From Actinomyces sp. Marseille-P3109 (GTDB lineage: Bacteria; Actinomycetota; Actinomycetes; Actinomycetales; Actinomycetaceae), in the NCBI RefSeq assembly GCF_900323545.1, contig NZ_OOHN01000008.1:2558460-2622459 (forward strand): 64,000 nt of DNA, read 5' to 3'. The notes beneath the pieces were generated by a model. It was not told the DNA's origin, did not search any database, and worked only from the letters and a program-made list of their open reading frames with translations. How positions within the stretch are numbered: position 1 is the first letter of the stretch; each line of letters opens with the position of its first letter. Position numbers and translations under genes: made by a program. Below are positions 7,882-16,134 of this stretch, piece after piece.

Positions 7882-10416
7882 TTAGCCGACACCGCCCTGG
7901 GGCTTGACCGCACCCGGTTGCTGCGCGCCACCGCCTTGTCCCTGGCCGCCCTGGCCGCCCTGACCGCCTTGGCCACCTTGGCCGCCCTGACCGCCCTGAC
8001 CGCCTGGGCGACCAGGATCATTACCTCGGTCCCCGCCGCCTTCACCGCCGCCTGGGCCACCACCAGGTCCTCCGGTTGAGCCGCCTTCACCGCCGCCGAT
8101 ATTGCCTCCGTTCGACGGCTCCGCCGTCGGCTCACCGCCGGGCGACGGCGTGCTTTCGGGCTGCGTCGCCTCGGGTGTGGGCTCGGCGGTGGGGGTCTGA
8201 GTCTCCTCGGGCTGGCTGGTGGGGGTCGCGGTGGACTCGTCCTCCGGCTCGGCGGTGGGCTTCGCGGTGTTGCCGCCGCGCGTGGCGGGGATGTCCGCCG
8301 GCTCCGGGAACTCCTCGACCTTGAGCCCCTCGTGGGCGACCTTCATGTAGTCGATGAAAATGTCCGCCGGGTAGGTCGAGCCGGTGATCTCCTCGTACTC
8401 GCCCCAGGGCGTGATCGACTCCTCCGAGCCGTCGTCACCGGTCTGGTAGAGGGTCACGGCGGTCACCACCTGGGGGGTGAAGCCCACGAACTGGGCGGAC
8501 TTGTTGTCCGACGACGATCCGGTCTTCGCGGCGACCGGACGGTCCATCTGGGCGGCCACCTTGTCCGCGCTGCCGTTCGCACCGGAGACGACCTGCTGGA
8601 GGGCGTAGGTCGTGTCCGCCATGACGTCCTCCTCGAACTCCCGCTTGCCGGCGGTCGGCGCCGTGTAGTGGTCCGAGCCGTCGGGGTTCTTCACGCTGGC
8701 CACCATATGGGGATCGCGCTTGACACCCTGCGCGGCGAAGGTCGAGTAGGCCGAGGCGATGTCGATCGTGTGCGGCGAGGCCGATCCCAGGACGTTCTGT
8801 ATGAGCTCCCGCTCCACATCGGACTCCAGCCCGGCGGTGTTCTTGGGGTAGCCGGCACGGTTGGCCACTTCGGCCGTCGCCTGCGAGTCGACCTGGTTGG
8901 ACAGGTCCCGGTTGAGCTGGAGGTAGGGCGTGTTGAGCGAGCGCTCCGTGGCCTCGGCCAGGTCCGCCGACTTCAAGGAGACGTTCTTGAAGTTCTGGAA
9001 CTCGTGCCCCTCGATGGTCATCGGCGAGGCGGCCGAATAGCTGCTGCCCAGGGACCACCCGTTCTCCAACGCGGCCACCAGCGCGAAGGGCTTGAAGGTG
9101 GAGCCTGCCTGGGCGATGGCGTCGGTCGAGGTATTGACCTGGCTGGTCAGGTAGTCCTCACCCCCGTAGAGCGCGAGGATGCCCCCCGTCTTGGGGTCGA
9201 TGGACACCAGCGCCCTGCGCAGGTTCGGCGAGGCGCCCTCGGGCAGGGAGTTCACCGCGTTGACGGCGGCATCCTGGTTCTTCTGGCTGACGGTGGTGAC
9301 GATCTTGAAGCCGCCGGTGTCGATCTGCTCCGGCGAGAGTCCGGCCTTGCTCTGGAGCTCGGTGCGCACCATCTGGAGCAGGTAGCCCTTGCTCCCGGCG
9401 TAGAGCTGATCGGTCTTGGGCGCCTCCGTGGCCGGCATACCCGCCTGCTTGGCCTCGTTGTACTGCTCCTGGGTGATGTAGCCGTCGTCGGCCATGAACT
9501 GCAGGACTCGAGCCCAGCGCTCCTGGGCCTTCTCCGGGTTCTCGGCCGGGTCCCAGGCACTGGGGGACGGCAGGATTCCCGCCAGGAGGGCCGCCTCCGA
9601 CGGGGAGAGGTCCTTGGCGGGCTTGTTGAAGAACGCCTTGGAGGCGGCCTCGATGCCGTAGGCACCCCGACCGAAGTAGACCGTGTTGAGGTAGTCGCCC
9701 AGGATGTCCTTCTTGGACTTCTCCCGGTCGATCTTGATGGCCATGATGGCCTGGCGGAACTTGCCGCTGTAAGAGCTCGTGGTATCGACGTAGTAGTTCT
9801 TCACGTACTGCTGCGTCAGGGTCGAGGCACCCTGGGTGTCACCTCCGCGCAGGTTGTTCACCAGGGCGCGGGCGATGCCCTTGGGGTCGACGCCGTTGTT
9901 GGAGTAGAAGGAGCGGTCCTCCGAGGCCACGACCGAGTTGCCCACGTACTCCGGCAGGGTGGAGTCGTCCACGGACTCACGATTGATCTCGGCGAACTTA
10001 CCCATCTCCGTCGAGCCGTCGGCGTAGTACACCGTGGTGGTCTGCGCCAGGGCGAACTCGCTGGGGCTGGGGACCTTGATGGTGTTGTAGGCCCACATGA
10101 AGGCGCCGATGAGGGCCAGCGTGACCAGCAGGAAGGAGCCCAGGACGAATCGCCAGCTGGGGATCCAGCGATGAATCTTGCCCTTGCCTGCGCGAGGGTA
10201 GTTGAAGAAACGGCGCTTGCGCCCCGAGGAGACGCCCTTGGACCGCTCGGCCGAGGGCCTGCGACCCTTTCCGGGTTTCCTGGCCGGCCCCGCGGTCTTG
10301 CCCAGAACCTGTCGACCGGCACTGGCCACCTGGGTCAGCTTCTTGCCGACGGGGCGGCTGGGTCCGCCCCCGTTCGTGCCTTCTGCCACGCGCTCCTCGT
10401 TTCGGTTGACTGTCAT
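7882..10416 (-). CDS. Class A penicillin-binding protein (glycosyltransferase/transpeptidase)
   Basis: About 844 residues; polymerises and cross-links peptidoglycan. A basic, Gly/Ser-rich cytoplasmic N-terminus precedes one membrane segment (FVLGSFLLVTLALIGAFMWAY). The GT51 domain follows, with the catalytic Glu in VVASEDRSFYSNNGVDPKG and TQGASTLTQQYVKNY. The transpeptidase domain has the nucleophile motif STFK in AQAGSTFKPF, SLN in ERSLNTPYLQL, and KTG in AAKTGSSS. The C-terminus is low complexity: Pro/Thr/Glu-rich, then repeated GGQ units. ATG 10416 is used; a GTG at 10389 with a close GAGGAG site is an alternative. It stands alone, divergent from the dicarboxylate carrier. Confidence 0.93.
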   Translation of the reverse strand: MTVNRNEERVAEGTNGGGPSRPVGKKLTQVASAGRQVLGKTAGPARKPGKGRRPSAERSKGVSSGRKRRFFNYPRAGKGKIHRWIPSWRFVLGSFLLVTLALIGAFMWAYNTIKVPSPSEFALAQTTTVYYADGSTEMGKFAEINRESVDDSTLPEYVGNSVVASEDRSFYSNNGVDPKGIARALVNNLRGGDTQGASTLTQQYVKNYYVDTTSSYSGKFRQAIMAIKIDREKSKKDILGDYLNTVYFGRGAYGIEAASKAFFNKPAKDLSPSEAALLAGILPSPSAWDPAENPEKAQERWARVLQFMADDGYITQEQYNEAKQAGMPATEAPKTDQLYAGSKGYLLQMVRTELQSKAGLSPEQIDTGGFKIVTTVSQKNQDAAVNAVNSLPEGASPNLRRALVSIDPKTGGILALYGGEDYLTSQVNTSTDAIAQAGSTFKPFALVAALENGWSLGSSYSAASPMTIEGHEFQNFKNVSLKSADLAEATERSLNTPYLQLNRDLSNQVDSQATAEVANRAGYPKNTAGLESDVERELIQNVLGSASPHTIDIASAYSTFAAQGVKRDPHMVASVKNPDGSDHYTAPTAGKREFEEDVMADTTYALQQVVSGANGSADKVAAQMDRPVAAKTGSSSDNKSAQFVGFTPQVVTAVTLYQTGDDGSEESITPWGEYEEITGSTYPADIFIDYMKVAHEGLKVEEFPEPADIPATRGGNTAKPTAEPEDESTATPTSQPEETQTPTAEPTPEATQPESTPSPGGEPTAEPSNGGNIGGGEGGSTGGPGGGPGGGEGGGDRGNDPGRPGGQGGQGGQGGQGGQGGQGGQGQGGGAQQPGAVKPQGGVG

Positions 10417-10922
10417 GGAGGTGACTGGGTACCGCGACGGCGCGGGGGATAACGCTCCGGTTGCGGTCTTCGGTCCTATCATGACCGATATTGGTCGAGG
10501 ACGCCGACTCGGACGAGGGCCGACATCCTGCTGCTTGCCGACGGCGATCGCTGCGGACGAGCCACATCGGGCGTCGGCTGCGGTCCAGTATGAGGGAACA
10601 GTGGGGAGTGATGGTAGCGATGCACGCCTGGGAAACAGCCATGATGCTTCTGCTGGGCGTTACCGTAACTCCACCTGATCCGCTCTGACCAGCATGCTCA
10701 CGCGCCTTGCGCGCAGGCAGCCGACTGCGGCAGAACCAGAATGTGAGTTCGCGCCCAGAAGGCGACCAGATGCACCGAAAACAGCAGATATCAATCGGGA
10801 CAATGGTCCTGCGGTACAAGTGAGACACTGGATGTGACACTGACAACGTGTCAGTTCCTCGTCCCTTCACCAGTACGAGGAGCACTGGCTACCGTCCGCT
10901 CTGCTCACCGGGGAGATACGCC
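10417..10922. other. Gene-free spacer between the PBP and Dcu genes
   Basis: About 500 bases between divergent genes with no supported gene. It must carry both promoters. The one structure I can support is the inverted repeat at 10839-10855, listed separately. A weaker dyad GACCGATATTGGTC lies at 10489-10502. Confidence 0.5.
10839..10855. promoter_or_regulatory. Inverted repeat, possible operator of the Dcu gene
   Basis: ACTGACAACGTGTCAGT: two perfect 7-base arms around a 3-base centre, 67 bases upstream of the Dcu start codon. This spacing suits an operator. The regulator cannot be named. Confidence 0.4.
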
Positions 10923-12299
10923 TTGGACGCCAGCTCAGCCCTCCAGACCCTCAGCATCATCCTCCAAGTCGTCATCATCCTCACCTGCCTCCTCGTCGGG
11001 GCGAAGAAGGGCGGCATCGCCCTCGGTCTCATCGCCGGGATCGGCCTGCTGATCCTCGTCTTCGGTTTCCGTCTGGAGCCGGGCGAGGCTCCGGTCGATG
11101 TCATCCTCACCATCCTGGCCGTCATCGGCTGCGCGGCCACCCTCCAGCAGTCGGGCGGACTGGATGTCATGATGCAGATGGCCGAGCGCGTGCTGCGTCG
11201 ACATCCCGAGCAGATCACCATCCTGGGACCGTGCGTCACCTGGTTCCTCACCGTCCTGTGCGGAACCGGCCACGTGGTCTACACGATGCTCCCGATCATC
11301 GCGGACATCGCCATCAAGAAGGACATCCGGCCCGAGCGGCCCATGGCCGCCTCCTCGGTCGCCGCCCAGATGGGGATCACCGCCTCACCGGTCTCGGTCG
11401 CCACGGTCTCGATGGTCTCCATCATCGCCAAGAACACCGACCGGCACTGGTCGGTCCTCCAGATCCTGGCCGTCTCCATCCCGGCGTCGCTGTGCGGGGT
11501 GCTTCTGGCCGCCCTGTGGTCGATGCGCCGCGGCAAGGACCTGGACAAGGACGAGGAGTACCAGAAGCGCCTGGAGGACCCGGAGTTCCGCGCCACCGTC
11601 CACTCCAGCTCCGAGACCCTCATCGGCAAGGTGTTCTCGCCCGAGGCCTACCGGGCCACCTGGATCTTCCTGGGGGCCATCGCCGTCGTCGTCGTCCTGG
11701 GCGCCTTCGACGTGCTGCGCCCCGAGTTCCCCACGGGCGACGGCGGGAAGATGGAGCACCTGAGCATGAACCTCGTCATCCAGATGGTCATGCTCGCCGC
11801 CGGGGCATTCATCCTGCTGACCTGCAAGGTGCAGGCCGGCAAGATCGCCTCCACGGCCGTGTTCAAGGCCGGGGCCACCGCCATGTTCTCCATCTTCGGC
11901 GTCGCCTGGATGACCGAGACGGTCGTCCACGCCCACCTGGAGGACCTGGAGCACAGCCTCGCCGGCGTCCTGTCGAACCACGTGTGGATGTACGCCATCG
12001 TCCTGTTCCTCATCGGCAAGCTGGTCAACTCCCAGGCGGCGGGGCTGCTCATTGTCGCCCCCATGGCCCTGTCGCTCGGGGTGAGCCCGGTCGTCGTCGT
12101 CGGGTTCATCGGCGCCTCTTACGGTTACTTCATCCTGCCCACCTATCCCTCGGACCTGGCGGCGATCGGATTCGACCCCACCGGCACCACCCGCATCGGC
12201 AAGTACGTCATCAACCACTCCTTCCTGGTCCCGGGACTCATCGGAGTCATCACCTCCTGCCTAGTGGGCACCGCGCTGTCCCAGTTGCTGCTGTCGTGA
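10923..12299 (+). CDS. Anaerobic C4-dicarboxylate transporter, DcuA/DcuB family
   Basis: 458 residues, close to the family length of about 440. It exchanges or takes up fumarate, malate, aspartate and succinate across the membrane. About ten to twelve hydrophobic segments; family-like stretches are GCAATLQQSGGLDVMMQMAERVLR, seen in parts, and LCGTGHVVYTMLPIIADIAI, VAAQMGITASPVSVATVSMV and SYGYFILPTYPSDLAAIGFD. The start is TTG 10923 because GGGGAGA precedes it with good spacing and the first membrane helix begins soon after; upstream in-frame codons have no ribosome site. The PPi-type PEPCK gene follows in the same direction, suggesting a role in succinate export or fumarate/succinate exchange. 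Confidence 0.88.
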   Translation: MDASSALQTLSIILQVVIILTCLLVGAKKGGIALGLIAGIGLLILVFGFRLEPGEAPVDVILTILAVIGCAATLQQSGGLDVMMQMAERVLRRHPEQITILGPCVTWFLTVLCGTGHVVYTMLPIIADIAIKKDIRPERPMAASSVAAQMGITASPVSVATVSMVSIIAKNTDRHWSVLQILAVSIPASLCGVLLAALWSMRRGKDLDKDEEYQKRLEDPEFRATVHSSSETLIGKVFSPEAYRATWIFLGAIAVVVVLGAFDVLRPEFPTGDGGKMEHLSMNLVIQMVMLAAGAFILLTCKVQAGKIASTAVFKAGATAMFSIFGVAWMTETVVHAHLEDLEHSLAGVLSNHVWMYAIVLFLIGKLVNSQAAGLLIVAPMALSLGVSPVVVVGFIGASYGYFILPTYPSDLAAIGFDPTGTTRIGKYVINHSFLVPGLIGVITSCLVGTALSQLLLS

Positions 12300-12408
12300 A
12301 ACGGCCGCCCGGCGGACGTGAGCGACCGATGGGCAAGTGCGACGTCGAACACGTCTCTGAGGCCGTCTTCTGGGCAGAACGTAACAGGGCCGTGTCATCG
12401 GGGCTGTC

Positions 12409-12414
12409 TAGGCT
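12409..12414 (+). promoter_or_regulatory. Putative -10 box of the PPi-PEPCK gene (leaderless transcript)
   Basis: TAGGCT ends six bases before ATG 12421, and no Shine-Dalgarno sequence is present. That spacing puts the transcription start at or next to the start codon, a common leaderless arrangement in actinobacteria. No clear -35 box is seen. Confidence 0.4.
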
Positions 12415-12420
12415 CGTGCC

Positions 12421-15400
12421 ATGACAACTACAGACGCGGCCACCACTTCCGCTATCGCCCTGCGTTTGGAGCTGCTGGGGATCTCCGCCCCGGCACAGGT
12501 CAAGCAGAGCGAGGCGGACCGCCTCATGTCCCCCATCCTGGCGCGTCAGCGCGAGCTCTCCCGCCGCCTGGCCCACCGTCCCTGTGCTGCCGACCAGCGC
12601 ATCCAGTCCTTCCTGGACTCCTACCTGGAGGGCGCTGCCGCCACCCCGAGGCTGCCGCGCTCGACCTTCGTCCTGGACCATCCCGGCCTGGCGCGGGCCC
12701 TGTCGCTGCCCCTGGACTCCACCAGCTTCACCTCCGACTACGTCGAGAGCTACCAGGTGCTCGGCGGCGTGCTGCACAACCCCCGCAACGACCGGCGCAC
12801 CACCGCCGGCGTCTTCCACGTCGCCGAGGGCGGCCTGCCGATCCCCGATGACAAGATCGCCGTCCCACGCGACGTCTTCGCCCGCCTGCTGGCCCACGCC
12901 GTGCAGGCCCCCGAGGACCTGCTGACCCTGCCGTGGGCCTCCACGCAGGACGAGCCGGCCCGCTGCTTCGTGTCCCTGCTGCTGCGCCCCGTCGTCGTGC
13001 CCGAGGTCCCCGGCTTCTCCGCCGAGCGCTCCATGGAGATCCGCTTCATCGCCCCCGGCGGCCTGGTCTCCAACCTGGACTTCGTCGAGGGCATCTTCGG
13101 CAACGGCGGCGACCCCTACCTGCCGGAGAACGACGCCTCCCTGGCTCCGGAGTCGTGGACCGGCCACACCGGCTGCGTCATCCTCGCCCCGCACCTGACC
13201 ACCCTGACCAAGAAGGAGCTGGGCCTGCCATCCTGGGAGGAGGCCACCGAGCGCCAGCGCCGTGACGGCCAGTGCTGGAAGAGCGAGGACGAGCTCTACA
13301 ACGGCGGCAAGGCCTTCAAGTGCGTGGCCCGCGACGAGCGCGGCGTCATCGTCACCGTCATCGCGGACAACTACTTCGGCTACTGCAAGAAGGAGGTCAA
13401 GACCCAGATCGGGTACTCGGCCAACCTCTTCGGCTGCGTGGAGGAGGAGCACGCCGGCGGCGCCGTCGCCTACCCGCGCTACAACCTGAGCCAGGAGTAC
13501 ACCGACACCCACACGCCCGAGGGCCTGACCCTCGAGCACGTCGTCGAGCGCAACCCCGGCCGTTTCGAGGTGCGCGAGGACGGCTCCGCCGTCGTGGTCG
13601 ACGACCCGACCATCGTGCTGGTCCCCGCCGGCGCCCACTACTCGATGCGCAACCAGACGATCACCTGGACCCGGACCGACGGCCAGGAGTCCTCGATCCC
13701 GCTGCTGGTGAGCAACACCTACGTGGCCCCCAACGGCTACCGGGTCCACGCCAAGCACCGCGAGGGCGACGCCACCCAGTGGCACCTGGTGGGCACCGCC
13801 CCCTGGTCCACGCAGGCCCACAAGCCGGCCACCGTCTCCGGTGGCGGCAAGTCGGAGATCTCCAAGTCCCTCCTGGACGCCTTCGTCTTCGGTGAGGCCT
13901 ACGTCGGCGACGTCGACGAGGACTTCGACACCGTCCAGAAGATCCTCGACGGCAACTACGCCGACCGCTTCGTCGACCCGGCCAACAAGAGCGACAACCA
14001 CCGCTCGATCCTCTCCGAGCGCCGCTCGCTGGGAAGCGTCATCAAGCTGCTGACACCGTCGTCGATGTACACCGACGAGTACAACGCCTTCCTGGAGTCG
14101 ATCCCGGCCCACATCAAGGAGCTCATCTTCACCGTCAAGCGCTTCTACCAGCCCAGCTGGGGCAAGGACTGGCGCAGCCACTTCTCCGTGGGCATCATCA
14201 ACGGCCGCAAGGGCAACTCCCTGCGCCTGGACGGTGAGGTCATCAAGGTCAACATGCTGCGCGTGGGCTTCGAGGACGACGGCGCCTGGCGCCTGCTGTC
14301 CCTGCGCCCGGACTTCTCCCCGGCGGCCAAGGTCCAGACCGAGGACGACATCACGGCCTCGATCGTGGCCCCCGGCGGCCTGATCTCCACCCCGGACTCG
14401 GTGCTGTCGCGTAAGTTCGTCACCAACTGCGAGTCCCTGCTCTTCCAGCGGCCCGACGACGCGATCGTGCGCGGCTACGACAAGCAGACCGAGTCGGACA
14501 TGTCGGATCCTCAGGCGGACCTGTTCATCTCCAACTTCGAGCCGCTCACCCCCGACGACGCCCGGGCGATGGCCGCCGACGCCCCCGGCCTGTCCCGCTT
14601 CACCCAGCCCATGCAGGACCTCGTGGCCCGCGCCGCCGCCCTGCCCGAAGCCGAGGACCCCGCCGAGGAGACCTACTGGGTCTCCACGGCCGACCCGCGC
14701 CTGGTCAACGGGACTCCCACCAAGAACCCCCGCTACCTGCAGGTGCGTCCCGACATCGCCAACCCGAAGGACGTGGTGCTGGCGGACCTCACCAACCATC
14801 TCTTCCGTGACACGCCCTTGGCCGAGCCGCTGCATCACAGCGTCGACGTCGTCGCCGCCGGGCGCCGCAACAACCCGCCCGAGGACGGGGTTCCGCCGCT
14901 GTGCGCCTACAACCCGCTGCACTACATGGAGCTGCCCGAGCTCTTCATGGAGTTCATCTCCTCCATGACCGGCAAGTCCCCCTCGACCACGGGGGCGGGC
15001 AGCGAGGGGGCGCTCACCAAGTCTCCGTTCAACGCGCTGCCGGCCATCTACGACCTCAACGCGGCCCTGCTGTCCTACGCCCTCAGCGGCTACGACGGCT
15101 GGCTGTCCTCGGCCGGATGCATCGGCCCGAAGGTCCAGGTGGCCCACGACATCTCACTGCTCATCCCGGAGATCTTCTCCCGCATGAGCACCGAGGAGCG
15201 CGACGCCGGCAGCCTCATCAAGGACGGGTACCTCGAGCGCATCGAGGACTTCGAGTACGAGGGCCGCACCGTTCAGGCCTCGCGCCTGGGCTACCGCATG
15301 AACCAGGCCTTCGCCTCGACCTTCTTCGGGCGGATCTTCCTGCATCCCGACGTCGTCTTCACCGAGGAGATGCTGCGTCCCGAGCTGCAGGACGAGGCGG

Positions 15401-15837
15401 TCTTCGCCGACTCGGTGGACATCATCGTCACCACGCACAAGGTCGTGGCCGAGCACTACCGGGCCGACGGCTCCATCGAGTGGGCCGTGCCGCCCCTGCG
15501 GGCCCTGCTGGAGATCATGATCGACGGCACCTCCCGTGAGGGCTGGGACCTGACGAGCCCGGAGTTCCGCGCCCTGTTCGAGCGCGAGAACATCCTGAGC
15601 TCGTCGTGGTACGCGGCGCGCCTGGACGCCAAGGTCGCCCGCGACACCCGTCAGGCCCACCAGGCTATCGAGGACCTCACCCGCTTCTACACCGCGGAGA
15701 ACAACGAGGAGGTCATCGAGCGCCTGGGCATCGAGGGCCGCCTGGCCGAGGCCCGCGCCTGGCTGGACAAGGTCAGCGCCCCGGCCTACCGCGAGCACCT
15801 CGTGGGCACGCTCGGCCTCCAGCCCTCGCTGGCCTGA
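12421..15837 (+). CDS. Pyrophosphate-type phosphoenolpyruvate carboxykinase (PPi-PEPCK)
   Basis: 1138 residues, matching the roughly 130-kDa PPi-dependent PEPCKs described from Entamoeba and Propionibacterium, and far longer than GTP- or ATP-PEPCK (530-620). Known reaction: PEP + CO2 + Pi to oxaloacetate + PPi, reversible. The phosphate-binding-like motif GGGKSEISKSLLDAFVFG starts near residue 474. Other conserved-looking blocks are IRFIAPGGLVSNLDFVEGIF, QIGYSANLFGCVEEEHAGG, ITASIVAPGGLISTPDS and SGYDGWLSSAGCIGPKVQVA. There is no standard kinase-1a P-loop. I recognise the family from length and these motifs, without a search. It sits 121 bases after a C4-dicarboxylate carrier, and a strong hairpin follows it. 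It is probably the CO2-fixing step toward succinate. Codon use matches highly expressed genes (strong C/G third positions). Confidence 0.82.
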   Translation: MTTTDAATTSAIALRLELLGISAPAQVKQSEADRLMSPILARQRELSRRLAHRPCAADQRIQSFLDSYLEGAAATPRLPRSTFVLDHPGLARALSLPLDSTSFTSDYVESYQVLGGVLHNPRNDRRTTAGVFHVAEGGLPIPDDKIAVPRDVFARLLAHAVQAPEDLLTLPWASTQDEPARCFVSLLLRPVVVPEVPGFSAERSMEIRFIAPGGLVSNLDFVEGIFGNGGDPYLPENDASLAPESWTGHTGCVILAPHLTTLTKKELGLPSWEEATERQRRDGQCWKSEDELYNGGKAFKCVARDERGVIVTVIADNYFGYCKKEVKTQIGYSANLFGCVEEEHAGGAVAYPRYNLSQEYTDTHTPEGLTLEHVVERNPGRFEVREDGSAVVVDDPTIVLVPAGAHYSMRNQTITWTRTDGQESSIPLLVSNTYVAPNGYRVHAKHREGDATQWHLVGTAPWSTQAHKPATVSGGGKSEISKSLLDAFVFGEAYVGDVDEDFDTVQKILDGNYADRFVDPANKSDNHRSILSERRSLGSVIKLLTPSSMYTDEYNAFLESIPAHIKELIFTVKRFYQPSWGKDWRSHFSVGIINGRKGNSLRLDGEVIKVNMLRVGFEDDGAWRLLSLRPDFSPAAKVQTEDDITASIVAPGGLISTPDSVLSRKFVTNCESLLFQRPDDAIVRGYDKQTESDMSDPQADLFISNFEPLTPDDARAMAADAPGLSRFTQPMQDLVARAAALPEAEDPAEETYWVSTADPRLVNGTPTKNPRYLQVRPDIANPKDVVLADLTNHLFRDTPLAEPLHHSVDVVAAGRRNNPPEDGVPPLCAYNPLHYMELPELFMEFISSMTGKSPSTTGAGSEGALTKSPFNALPAIYDLNAALLSYALSGYDGWLSSAGCIGPKVQVAHDISLLIPEIFSRMSTEERDAGSLIKDGYLERIEDFEYEGRTVQASRLGYRMNQAFASTFFGRIFLHPDVVFTEEMLRPELQDEAVFADSVDIIVTTHKVVAEHYRADGSIEWAVPPLRALLEIMIDGTSREGWDLTSPEFRALFERENILSSSWYAARLDAKVARDTRQAHQAIEDLTRFYTAENNEEVIERLGIEGRLAEARAWLDKVSAPAYREHLVGTLGLQPSLA

Positions 15838-15897
15838 GGCTGACGACGGCCGGCCGACGCGCCTGACGCATCCCCCTCCCCTGGGCGGGGACCTTCC

Positions 15898-15934
15898 ACG
15901 CGTGGGGGAACAGGAATCCTGTTCCCCCACGCGT
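15898..15934 (+). terminator. Terminator after PPi-PEPCK
   Basis: A perfect 16-bp stem, ACGCGTGGGGGAACAG (15898-15913) with its complement at 15919-15934, closes on a 5-base loop 60 bases after the stop. There is no T tract, but the stem is very stable. The rest of 15838-16134 shows nothing else. Confidence 0.75.
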
Positions 15935-16134
15935 GTTCCGTGCCCGTACGCGGGTTCTCCGCCCGTGCAGAGACGGGGACGAGTACTGGAGAAAGTGCCC
16001 GACGCCGCCGCTCACCGAAGGTCACACTGATATCGCGTCAACCCTCGCACCGGGCAGCTGCTACCCAAACGACTCGCACCAGAAACGCTCCTGGAGACTT
16101 GTGAGGGGTCACCGCCGCTGATGGGATTGCACCC

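Noticed and set aside
12250..15147. 965-codon open frame on the minus strand opposite PPi-PEPCK
   Set aside because: It is a by-product of very GC-rich codon use on the plus strand; the composition (Gly/Val/Leu/Asp/His-rich) shows no domain, and the plus-strand gene is certain.
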